This document shows, piece after piece, positions 1-16,860 of a stretch of DNA of 64,000 nt (positions within the stretch are counted from its first letter, which is position 1; the number at the start of each line of letters is the position of its first letter). Both the position numbers and the translations under genes were made by a program. Origin of the DNA: Ianthella basta. Lineage: Eukaryota > Porifera > Demospongiae > Verongiida > Ianthellidae. The notes beneath the pieces were generated by a model. That model ran no database searches, was not told the DNA's origin, and saw only the letters and a program-made list of their open reading frames with translations. The stretch covers positions 816,501 through 880,500 of the forward strand of contig OZ025889.1 in NCBI GenBank assembly GCA_964019415.1, given 5' to 3'.

Positions 1-2939
<2,939 letters not shown>

Positions 2940-3076
2940 TCTGGTTACTGTGGTCAAAATTGAAACGAACGGGTTTTAGTACTGCTTTGGAAACGAAAGG
3001 GAGTGTAGTCTCGCGTAGCCAGACCACTTTGGCTACGCGCGAGAGTAAAGGGAGTGTAGGTGAATCGCCACCCATC
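2940..3076. promoter_or_regulatory. bidirectional promoter, pair 1
   Basis: Only 137 bp separates the two divergent ATGs (2939 -, 3077 +), so both 5' UTRs and core promoters must sit here or overlap the genes. No TATA box is evident. The region holds a 42 bp palindromic insertion (3006..3047). Promoter function is inferred from geometry. Confidence 0.6.
3006..3047. mobile_element. 42 bp MULE-like nano-element in the promoter
   Basis: Starts TAGTCTCGCG and ends CGCGAGAGTA, forming a hairpin (TAGCC...GGCTA inside). It is flanked by a 9 bp direct repeat AAGGGAGTG (2997..3005 and 3048..3056). Termini and 9 bp duplication match the 473 bp element at 32440. It is present in pairs 1 and 2 but not in pair 3. 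Confidence 0.65.
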
Positions 3077-5267
3077 ATGGCTGTCACAGCGAAAGACTTC
3101 TTTCAAATGCACACCAGAAATGCCGGCAGCGGTGCAATATACAGAGGAAGGATGTACATTTGGGGAGGACAATCATCTAGAAGGTCAACGGCAGAGGAAG
3201 AGTTCGGCGCCTCTTCAGACGAGAATGATGGAGAGGGGGAGAACGAAGAGATAGTAATTCCCTTTGACTTCCCCAAAGAAGACGATTCTGACAGCGTGAT
3301 AGACGTTTACGACATTGCGGACAAGCTGTGGTGGCACTACCCGACGCACGGTGATGTCCCGCGAATGGGCCTCGGACCCCGCGTGTGTGTTGTCGACCAC
3401 TCCCTCTACCTGTACGGCGGGTGGAATGAGCTCAACTTCAGTTCAGATCTGTATCGACTCGACCTAAACACTTACGAGTGGAGGATGATTGCCCTGAGCA
3501 ACGACGTGAAGCCCACCCCTGTGTACCTCACAACACTTATGGTCTATGAAGGAGTGATCTGCACCTTCGGTGGAGTTGGTCTGATAGCCTCTACAGAGAA
3601 GCTGGAACAGACTGGTGCAGAGTACCATCGGCGCAGTGATGCTCCACCTTGGCCTTGGGGCTGGAATAATGAGTACCATGAATTCAGCATCAAAGACAGT
3701 ACGTTGCTTGAACACTGGCTCCGACTGATTAAGAGGAGTTTAGGTATTAATTCTGTATTTGTATAATTATGTATTGCGGGTATCCTATGGTATCTACACA
3801 GTGTTTTGACAGTAACTGCATGGTCATGGCGAAAACTGATGTGGTAAAACAACAAAGCATTTATCTTCTGTTCCTTCTAAGTTTTGTGACCACTTCTCTA
3901 TCACACTCTGCAGGTTGCTGGACGGCTTACAAAGTGGCCAACCGCCCACCACCCATCGGTGCTATGGATATGGTGATGATTGACAGCCACCGTGCTGTTC
4001 TCTATGGAGGCAGGACAATTGCGGGAAGGATCTGTTGTGTGTTCCTTTTCAACTTTCAAACAAGGGTAAGGCATTGGTCTACAACGAGTCAGCAAAGAAT
4101 GAAGTTGCCACAGCATGGTTATTTGTTGGAAATGCTGGCTACTACAGTTATGTTCCCATCACACTGCTCCATACCCTGCATATACGTATGTAGGTGTGGC
4201 TTGAGCCGGCACGCTCACCAGATGACCCAGCCATCCCTTGGCCTAGCATCAGGTCATTCCACACTCTGTCTTGCCTTCATGAGCCCAGCACAGTGGGGAA
4301 GATGGTGTACGGCCAACCAGTACACCAGAAGGTGCTTCTTCTTGGAGGAAAACATGACGATGACTGGATCTCACATGAGGAATGGCTGTTGGAAATTGTG
4401 GAAGACAACATTACTTGGAAAAAGGTACTAATTAAAACAAGAAATCCATGATTTCAGACAGCGTTAATCATTTCTACTTTTATCCTGGGAATTCTGTAAG
4501 TACGTATATATAGTTACATGTGACAGTAGATTTTCACTTCAAATCCTGCATGGTTTGGTATAGGCAGCTAGCTGCTCTGGCAAACTGCAAATTAGCTAGT
4601 TCTGATTGCTGTTACCTGCAGCTCAACCTGGGTGTTAAGCCTCCTCGCTCTTGGCACATTGTCTGCACACACTACCCCTCCATGGGCCAGAGTGAGGTGT
4701 TGCTGTTTGGGGGAAATGTCCATGTCAAGCCAGATGAAAAGGACAGAGTAGAGACAGCAGACCTGCAAATACTGAGCTGGGGTAGGTGGGCACTTATTGA
4801 AAAGGATTAACATAATAACAAATTTTAAAGTGCAGTTGTAATGCACCACTCTGCAGCTCACTAGCTGCCTACTGGCATACTAGTACTCAACACAAATGTA
4901 GGGAGGCAATCATATGAAGATATATAGTGTGGGCAATATAGTACCCTTCAGATTGACTGCAATACAGTGCTAGTTACTGGCATTGGCTAACTGCATTAAT
5001 TCAGTAAAGTATGCATGCTTAATTATACAAGTGGGCATGACATGATTTCTGTGCATGCACCTCCTGTATATTGTATACACATACACGTTCACAGGTGTTC
5101 CCAGACTTAGTGAGCTGTGTTTGCAGACTGCCACTGTGCTGCAAGATGGCCACTTGCAGTCTCTGGTGAGCAGGAATGCGCTTCCAGAAGCACTGGCAGC
5201 TGCAGTGAGGGACCACAGGAGGAAGATGAGGGTCTACAAGCCTCAGGCTATTGTCCTTCCTGGATGA
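3077..5267 (+). CDS. Kelch beta-propeller, KLHDC2-like, copy 1
   Basis: Five exons: 3077..3698, 3914..4065, 4194..4424, 4622..4781, 5095..5267; 445 residues, all junctions GT-AG and in phase (1,0,0,1). Kelch blades show as YIWGG, YLYGG, ICTFGG, VLYGG, LLLGG and LLFGG, giving six blades; an acidic loop (about residues 30-60) interrupts blade 1. The last exon has LSELCLQTA (~393-401), which fits the BC-box pattern LxxxCxxx(A/I/L/V), followed by LPEAL (~418-422), which fits the Cul2 box. Closest recognisable family is KLHDC1/2, CUL2-ligase substrate receptors. The start is the conserved MAVTAKDFF; an upstream in-frame ATG lies in the promoter and is not conserved among copies. Head to head with the CARD-ZU5 gene, so coexpression is likely. 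Confidence 0.85.
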
Positions 5268-5828
5268 AAACTGTATTCAATATGCAGTAATGTATACAAA
5301 TGCATGTTCAATAGGAACTAATGCATACAGTTGACACTTTATTCTTTCCAGGAATAGGACCCTTAGCACAATGTCATGCATTAGCTAGCTAACATTGGCC
5401 AGTTGCTGAAGGACGATTATTAAAGAATGTCATTATGATGACCTATGCATGTAATTATACCCCATCAGTCAAATTTATTCAATTATAGGCATGCATGCTG
5501 TATCCCATGAAAATGTGCATTAGTAATCATTATAGGTTTTCACCATGTAATTGTACATTTTCTATAGCTGCATATAGCTATATAGATGCTACATTTGAGA
5601 GAATTGCGAGCATGAGAATTCAATACATTATGGCCACTAGCATGCAATTAATTGCTGCATGCTCATGTCTGCTTGCATGCTCACAATACAGGATCAGGTC
5701 ATGAATACATGTATACCCACAGAGTGATAGTATTACAAAACAAGTATACGCAAAAAGCCAGACTATTAGCATGCTAAAGTGAAAATTGGTACAGCTTGTG
5801 AATAACATTTGGCTTAAAAGGTGCCACA
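5268..5828. other. tail-to-tail intergenic region, no gene seen
   Basis: AT-rich DNA with many TGCATGCA/TAGCTAGC motifs between the 3' ends of Kelch copy 1 and CARD-ZU5 copy 2. It should contain both 3' UTRs; no further ORF or RNA gene is recognised. The copy at 12242..12802 is nearly identical. Confidence 0.6.
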
Positions 5829-6726
5829 TCAGTTCATTAACAGGTTGGTGATTCTGCTTTGTACGAAGGTAAAGGCAGCATTAGCTGCACATGTTCCAAG
5901 TTTAATGATACTCAGTGCCACATGAAGCTGGGCGTAGGAAACATCAGAGGGGGTGGGACATGACCCCGCCCACTTGTGTAGCATCTGGTAGATGCACTCA
6001 CATGGACCAAATTGCACATAGTACTGTGCTACCAGCTCATCAATGGTGGAGTCTTCAAGACCTAGAAACCGAGCAGCCATTCTCCACACAGAGCAGAGGT
6101 GCTTGCACAAACTGAGGAATACTTCCACTTGATCATCCTCAGCAATGATGAGGCTGCCGTCTTGGTCGGGTGTTGTTGGCAAAGTGTGGTTGAGTTGAGT
6201 CCTAGCCCACTGCAGGAAGTTCGTTAGCAGCTGGTACCTGCCATCAAAATGAGGGTCTCTAGATGAGATGTCTAGACTGGACCTGAAAGTGAGGTAGCTG
6301 TCAACAATGGACACTAAATGCAGGCAACTCTGATGCTTTAAGAGACATGCTTGCACTTGCTCGAATGATGACAGTGATGTTGATGAAACTGCTCTCTTGA
6401 ACAGATTGTACATCCTCTCTCCTTCTCCGCACTGCTGAGGGAGGCTCTGGATATGCTGAAGCTGTAGCTCATCCAACCCGACCTGCCTTGCCACGTCTGA
6501 GAGCATGTTCTCAGGCAGTAACAGGGAGAGGAGTATGAAAAGGCAGTGATCTTGGGACCAAACAATGTCGGTACTCCTTCTTCTTCTTTCATTGGAACTC
6601 AAACCAAAGGAAGCCTCGATGATGTCAGGAGTGTAGTGATAACCTATATTTGTACAAATATACATATTCATAATGTCATACTTGCATTTTATTAATCTAA
6701 GGCATGATGCCAACAACATTAGCAAT

Positions 6727-6757
<31 letters not shown>

Positions 6758-7819
6758 GAACAATAACAACATTAACGGAACAGGCACAATATAGAAACAT
6801 GCAAGCACATTATTGTGTAGCATAATATTATACTAAAATGTTCAGTATAAGTATGTAGCTATCAGTTGTGTTACGTACATACAAATTGCTATAGCTACTT
6901 GTACTATAGGGTATGCCATCGGAATTGTGCTATATCTTCAATAAAGTATTATGACTGTACAGCTGGACACTTAGTCAGACTGCAGTGGCTGATTACATAA
7001 CAGAAGCATGTTCATGGCTGCACTAACTCTTTCTGCGTTGACTGTCAGATTCCTGTTCTTCCTCTTCATCTGTCCTTGTCTTGCAGGTGAGGAAGCAGTG
7101 GGTGAGCGGGCTGGACCTGTCCACTTCAATAGGGTAAAGGAGAGGAAGAGATGCTCCTCTGTTGTGTACCGTGGCAACTGACTTTGGGAAGAAGGTGGCA
7201 ATATTGGAGTAGTTGGTGTCTTCTTGTAGCAGAGATGTGGGGATTGGCCTTTGCAACAGCAGTGCTGACTGTACATTGAACTCTTCCAGCAAAATCTAAA
7301 GAGGAAAGGGTATAATTACACATTTTGTATACCTGTGCCATGGTGACAAAACCTTGTTGCTACAGAGACAGTGCAGTGTAGTTGTATTATACATGGAAGT
7401 AGGTGTACTGTATTACTAACAAGGTAAAGAAACCAAGTTCCTTGATCATAACTGTTTCATTACATGTTCCCGTCGGCAGACAAAGAGTTGTAAGTTAAAG
7501 TTTTGAGTTTCATCTGCTGAAGAAGGATACAGAATTCATGCATTATAACCTGAACTTCAGAATTTTCATCACTGCTGCCATTGCAACTGTTTACAATCAC
7601 CATCAGTGAGTAGTACACTTACCTCTGTCCTGTCCAGTTGCACGGTCCAGCCCCGCAGATCTGAGAGAAGAGTGCTTCTGAGATGTAGAGTGTGCATATG
7701 ACCTGGCTCCAACTCAAAGCTGAGTGTGCGACACTCAAACTCAGCCCGATTGGAGCACATCAGAACCTGCGTCAGTGGTGCAAGTACATAACTGCTTTCA
7801 TGCATACATGTGCACCACA

Positions 7820-7850
7820 TAACACACACACACATACACATACACACACA

Positions 7851-7885
<35 letters not shown>

Positions 7886-7905
7886 ACGTACACACACACA
7901 GCATA
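7820..7905. repeat. (CA)n tract in intron 2 of copy 2
   Basis: Imperfect CA run between the ZU5 and UPA exons; matched at 14792..14877 in copy 3, near 24846 in copy 4 and near 30063 in the broken copy 5. Confidence 0.85.
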
Positions 7906-9368
7906 CACATGTACAATACATCTGCATGCACATGCACACATTATATGACTACTTACAAGTACATAGCACCATCTGGTGAGCTTACATCAAGTGCTTGTGG
8001 CAGAAGAGGGGTAAAGACAATATCTGCTGTCCACTCTGAACACTTGTGCCTGCTCATGGGCTGGTAGACACAAACGTACAAGGACATGGATGCTCCATGA
8101 AGCAGCTCCCGATCCAGTGAACTGTAGCAGACACTCTGGTCCTGTACACCGGGTGGATCAACATCCATCTCATTACTGTCTGCAGGGTCCACTGCCACAG
8201 CATGCTGGCGGACCAGCTGCACTCTTGCTGGCTGATCAAGAGATTTACTTGAGGTGAGTTTTACTTCTGCTAGTATGGCCTGTCGGTCCAGTGGACTATC
8301 TTCAGATGCCAGTGAGGATGATCGTGTCAAGGCTTCTCTCACATGCCTGACTTTTGTGATTGGGCTTTCACTCAGCTTATAACTAGGGGAATCCTCACTT
8401 TCATAACTGCTGGAGAGTGAAAGCTTTTGGAGATCACTGGCCAAGATGGACATTGACATTGTGCATTTGCTTGCACTGGATTTTGGTACCTTGCCAATGT
8501 GAAGTTTCATTGGCCAAGCAAATGATTGTTGTTTGCGGTGCACGCAAAACTTACTAAAGTGGCGTACAGGGAGGTTGACATACGGGTAGCCCTCACTGAA
8601 GAGGGCCTGCTCCTCCACCTCCACCTTCCCTCTCCTTTCGGACACAACAAAGGCTGTGGAGTAGTCTTTCAGCGAACTTTCTTTGAATGACAAACAATGT
8701 GGGAGTTCAATCCACACATCAGAGTGGAACTTGTTAAACTCCTCTCCATCTGGGGCATCTACCAACTTGGCCTCAAACTCAAACACACCACTGCAAAGGA
8801 CAGAACCCTCAAACATGGAGTGGGAGAGAAATTCTTGGATCTCTGCCTCCTCCACTACCAACCGAAAGGAGACCTTCACTTGTTCCTTCCCCAAAATGGC
8901 TCCAGCAGGGATGTACACTGTCACTCCATAGACAGGTGAGTACAGGACACCACCAGTGAAAGAGAAAATGGCTGACGGGTTGTCATCATGGGAACAGTGG
9001 TACTTGAATGGAGGCAAGGATGCTGTGGGGATCTTTGAAACTTGTGCAGAAACTGTAAGTAAAGGATATGGTGTGCAACACACAATGCAATGTGAAGCTA
9101 CTCAAGCTTTTCAATAAGGCTAGCACCACTTTGGTTTCAGCTTGAAATAGCTATCAGCAGTAACCATTGTCATAATTATGCATATGACTCTACAAATAGG
9201 ATGACTCATAGCTAATTATAGACGTATAGTGCATCAGTTCTGATGACAGGTATATTGTGTGTGTAGCCAGAATCATAAACATGTATCCTCCTTGTCAATT
9301 GTGCATAGTCTATTAGCAGCTGCACTGATTTAGAAACCATTGTCAATAACATGCACAATGACATGCAT

Positions 9369-9369
<1 letters not shown>

Positions 9370-9444
<75 letters not shown>

Positions 9445-9503
9445 CACACGCACACGCACACGCACACGCACACGCGCACACACACGCACGCACACACGCA
9501 CAC
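9370..9503. repeat. (CA)n/(CACACG)n microsatellite, intron 1 of copy 2
   Basis: CA repeat passing into CACACG repeats, again close to the donor of the CARD exon. Confidence 0.95.
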
Positions 9504-9909
9504 TCAAAGCTGACATACCAGTAGCCACTGCACCTACAACACTCTCTTCTTCCAAACTCTTCATGTCCAGTTCAGCAGCTTCAGTCAATACAGCTAGTAG
9601 AATTTGGTGGTTCGGTACAGACGCCGCAGACTCCTTCAGAGCCAGAAGGAAACCTCGACGGAGTGCTTGAGACTTCTTTCGCATTAAAAGTATGTGAAAC
9701 GCTGTAGCTGCATCGCTCTGCGTTTTCCTCTTCAATAATATCTCTCGGCGTTCTTCAGAAATATAGCCTGATTTCTCCATTATGGGCAGTACACTCTTCA
9801 GATTCACGAGGTTGGGAGTCATTTGACAGTTATCTCGTAGAGCATCCAGTATCCGTTTATCTTGCTCAGTCGGTTATCTGGACACAACCTGTTCGCCTGA
9901 TGTAGCCAT

Positions 9910-10046
9910 TCTGGTTACTGTGGTCAAAATTGAAACGAACGGGTTTTAGTACTGCTTTGGAAACGAAAGGGAGTGTAGTCTCGCGTAGCCAGACCACTTT
10001 GGCTACGCGCGAGAGTAAAGGAAGTGTAGGTGAATCGCCACCCATC
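9910..10046. promoter_or_regulatory. bidirectional promoter, pair 2
   Basis: 137 bp between divergent ATGs (9909 - and 10047 +), nearly identical to the promoter of pair 1 and with the same 42 bp palindrome at 9976..10017. Confidence 0.6.
9976..10017. mobile_element. 42 bp MULE-like nano-element, second copy
   Basis: Same palindromic element (TAGTCTCGCG...CGCGAGAGTA) as at 3006; it was carried along by the 6.97 kb duplication rather than inserted separately, since the flanks are the same. Confidence 0.65.
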
Positions 10047-12241
10047 ATGGCTATCACAGCGAAAGACTTCTTTCAAATGCACACCAGAAATGCCGGCAGC
10101 GGTGCAATATACAGAGGAAGGATGTACATTTGGGGAGGACAATCATCTAGAAGGTCAACGGTAGAGGAAGAGTTCGGCGCCTCTTCAGACGAGAATGATG
10201 GAGAGGGGGAGAACGAAGAGATAGTAATTCCCTTTGACTTCCCCAAAGAAGACGATTCTGACAGCGTGATAGACGTTTACGACATTGCGGACAAGCTGTG
10301 GTGGCACTACCCGACGCACGGTGATGTCCCGCGAATGGGCCTCGGACCCCGCGTGTGTGTTGTCGACCACTCCCTCTACCTGTACGGCGGGTGGAATGAG
10401 CTCAACTTCAGTTCAGATCTGTATCGACTCGACCTAAACACTTACGAGTGGAGGATGGTTGCCCTGAGCAACGACGTGAAGCCCACCCCTGTGTACCTCA
10501 CAACACTTATGGTCTATGAAGAAGTGATCTGCACCTTCGGTGGAGTTGGTCTGATAGCCTCTACAAAGAAGCAGGAAGAGACTGGTGCAGAGTACCATCG
10601 GCGCAGTGATGCACCACCTTGGCCTTGGGGCTGGAATAATGAGTACCATGAATTCAGCATCAAAGACAGTACGTTGCTTGAACACTGTCTCCGACTGATT
10701 AAGAGAAGTTTAGGTATTAATTCTGTATTTGTATAATTATGTATTGCGGGTATCCTATGGCATCTACACAGTGTTTTGACAGTAACTGCACGGCCATGGT
10801 GAAAACTGATGTGGTAAAACAACAAAGCATTTATCTTCTGTTCCTTCTAAGTTTTGTGACCACTTCTCTATCACACTCTGCAGGTTGCTGGACGGCTTAC
10901 AAAGTGGCCAACCGCCCACCACCCATTGGTGCTATGGATATGGTGATGATTGACAGCCACCGTGCTGTTCTCTATGGAGGCAGGACAATCGTGGGGAGGA
11001 TCTGTTGTGTGTTCCTTTTCAACTTTCAAACAAGGGTAAGGCATTGGTCTATAACGAGTCAGCAAAGAAAGAATGAAGTTGCCACAGCATGGTTGCTTGT
11101 TGGAAATGCTGGCTACTACAGTTATGTTCCCATCACACTGCTCCATACCCTGCATATACGTATGTAGGTGTGGCTTGAGCCAGCACACCCCCTAGATGAC
11201 CCAGCCATCCCTTGGCCTAGCATCAGGTCATTCCACACTCTGTCTTGCCTTCATGAGCCCAGCACAGTGGGGAAGATGGTGTACGGCCAACCAGTACACC
11301 AGAAGGTACTTCTTCTTGGAGGAAAACATGACGATGACTGGATCTCACATGAGGAATGGCTGTTAGAAATTGTGGAAGACAACATTACTTGGAAAAAGGT
11401 ACTAATTAAAACAAGAAATCCATGATTTCAGACAGCGTTAATCATTTCTACTTTTATCCTGGGAATTCTGTAAGTACGTATATATAGTTACATGTGACAG
11501 TAGATTTTCACTTCAAATCCTGCATGGTTTGGTATAGGCAGCTAGCTGCTCTGGCAAACAGCAAATTAGCTAGTTCTGATTGCTGTTACCTGCAGCTCAA
11601 CCTGGGTGTTAAACCTCCTCGCTCTTGGCACATTGCCTGCACACACTACCCCTCCATGGGCCAGAGTGAGGTGTTGCTGTTTGGGGGAAATGTCCATGTC
11701 AAGCCAGATGAAAAGGACAGAGTAGAGACAGCAGACCTGCAAATACTGAGCTGGGGTAGGTGGGCACTTATTGCAAAGGGTTAACATAATAACAAATTTT
11801 AAAGTGCAGTTGTAATGCACCACTCTGCAGCTCACTAGCTGCCTACTGGCATACTAGTACTCAACACAAATGTAGGGAGGCAATCATATGAAGATATATA
11901 GTGTGGGCAATATAGTACCCTTCAGATTGACTGCAATACAGTGCTAGTTACTGGCATTGGCTAACTGCATTAATTCAGTAAAGTATGCATGCTTAATTAT
12001 ACAAGTGGGCATGACATGATTTCTGTGCATGCACCTCCTGTATATTGTATACACATACACGTTCACAGGTGTTCCCAGACTTAGTGAGCTGTGTTTGCAG
12101 ACTGCCACTGTGCTGCAAGATGGCCACTTGCAGTCTCTGGTGAGCAGGAATGCGCTTCCAGAAGCACTGGCAGCTGCAGTGAGGGACCACAGGAGGAAGA
12201 TGAGGGTCTACAAGCCTCAGGCTATTGTCCTTCCTGGATGA
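10047..12241 (+). CDS. Kelch beta-propeller, KLHDC2-like, copy 2
   Basis: Exons 10047..10668, 10884..11035, 11168..11398, 11596..11755, 12069..12241; 445 residues with intact phases. Nearly identical to copy 1; differences include MAIT for MAVT at the start, EEVICTFGG for EGVICTFGG and KKQEET for EKLEQT on the loop after blade 3. Six Kelch blades and the C-terminal BC-box-like LSELCLQTA and LPEAL motifs are kept. Its divergent partner, CARD-ZU5 copy 2, has a premature stop, so this Kelch gene is intact opposite a damaged partner. Confidence 0.85.
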
Positions 12242-12802
12242 AAACTGTATTCAATATGCAATAATGTATACAAATGCATGTTCAATAGGAACTAATGCAT
12301 ACAGTTGACACTTTATTCTTTCCAGGAAAAGGACCCTTAGCACAATGTCATGCATTAGCTAGCTAACATTGGCCAGTTGCTGAAGGACGATTATTAAAGA
12401 ATGTCATTATGATGACCTATGCATGTAATTATACCCTATCAGTCAAATTTATTCAATTATAGGCATGCATGCTGTATCCCATGAAAATGTGCATTAGTAA
12501 TCATTATAGGTTTTCACCATGTAATTGTACATTTTCTATAGCTGCATATAGCTATATAGATGCTACATTTGAGAGAATTGCGGGCATGAGAATTCAATAC
12601 ATTATGGCCACTAGCATGCAATTAATTGCTGCATGCTCATGTCTGCTTGCATGCTCACAATACAGGATCAGGTCATGAATACATGTATACCCACAGAGTG
12701 ATAGTATTACAAAACAAGTATACGCAAAAAGCCAGACTATTAGCATGCTAAAGTGAAAATTGGTACAGCTTGTGAATAACATTTGGCTTAAAAGGTGCCA
12801 CA
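12242..12802. other. tail-to-tail intergenic region, no gene seen
   Basis: Duplicate of 5268..5828; 3' UTRs of Kelch copy 2 and CARD-ZU5 copy 3 are expected here. Confidence 0.6.
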
Positions 12803-16760
<3,958 letters not shown>

Positions 16761-16860
16761 TCTAGATACTGTGGTTAAAGTCGCAACGATCGGGGGTTTT
16801 AGTACTGTTTTGGGAATGGAAAAGTGTTACAGTATCTGCACGGTGAATCGGTCGCGACCC
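16761..16860. promoter_or_regulatory. bidirectional promoter, pair 3
   Basis: 100 bp between divergent ATGs. It lacks the 42 bp palindrome found in pairs 1 and 2, and so shows the pre-insertion state of the promoter. Confidence 0.6.

Larger units (their letters stand above)
5829..9909 (-). pseudogene. CARD-ZU5-UPA-DD-DD gene, copy 2, with nonsense codon in CARD exon
   Basis: Exons 9909..9519, 9052..7986, 7766..7623, 7295..7028, 6643..5829; phases 1,0,0,1 and 894 codons if the stop is ignored. Codon 12, GAA in copies 1 and 3, is TAA here (9874..9876), ending the protein after MATSGEQVVSR. A downstream ATG (9822, MTPNLV) would give a protein lacking the first CARD helix. All later exons are open: ZU5 with RHFS at 8553..8561, UPA over exons 3-4, then two death-fold modules in exon 5 (a DD with LLSLLLPENML, a DD with VWRMAARFLGL). 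It pairs with Kelch copy 2. Either a recent pseudogene, an allele, or an assembly error. Confidence 0.8.

Noticed and set aside
2960-3076. N-terminal extension of Kelch copy 1 (MKRTGFSTALETKG...)
   Set aside because: Runs through the promoter and the 42 bp nano-element; copies 3-7 do not share it.
8683-8939. + strand frames over the ZU5 exons that recur in several copies
   Set aside because: Antisense shadows of the conserved ZU5 coding sequence; no splice signals or start conservation of their own.
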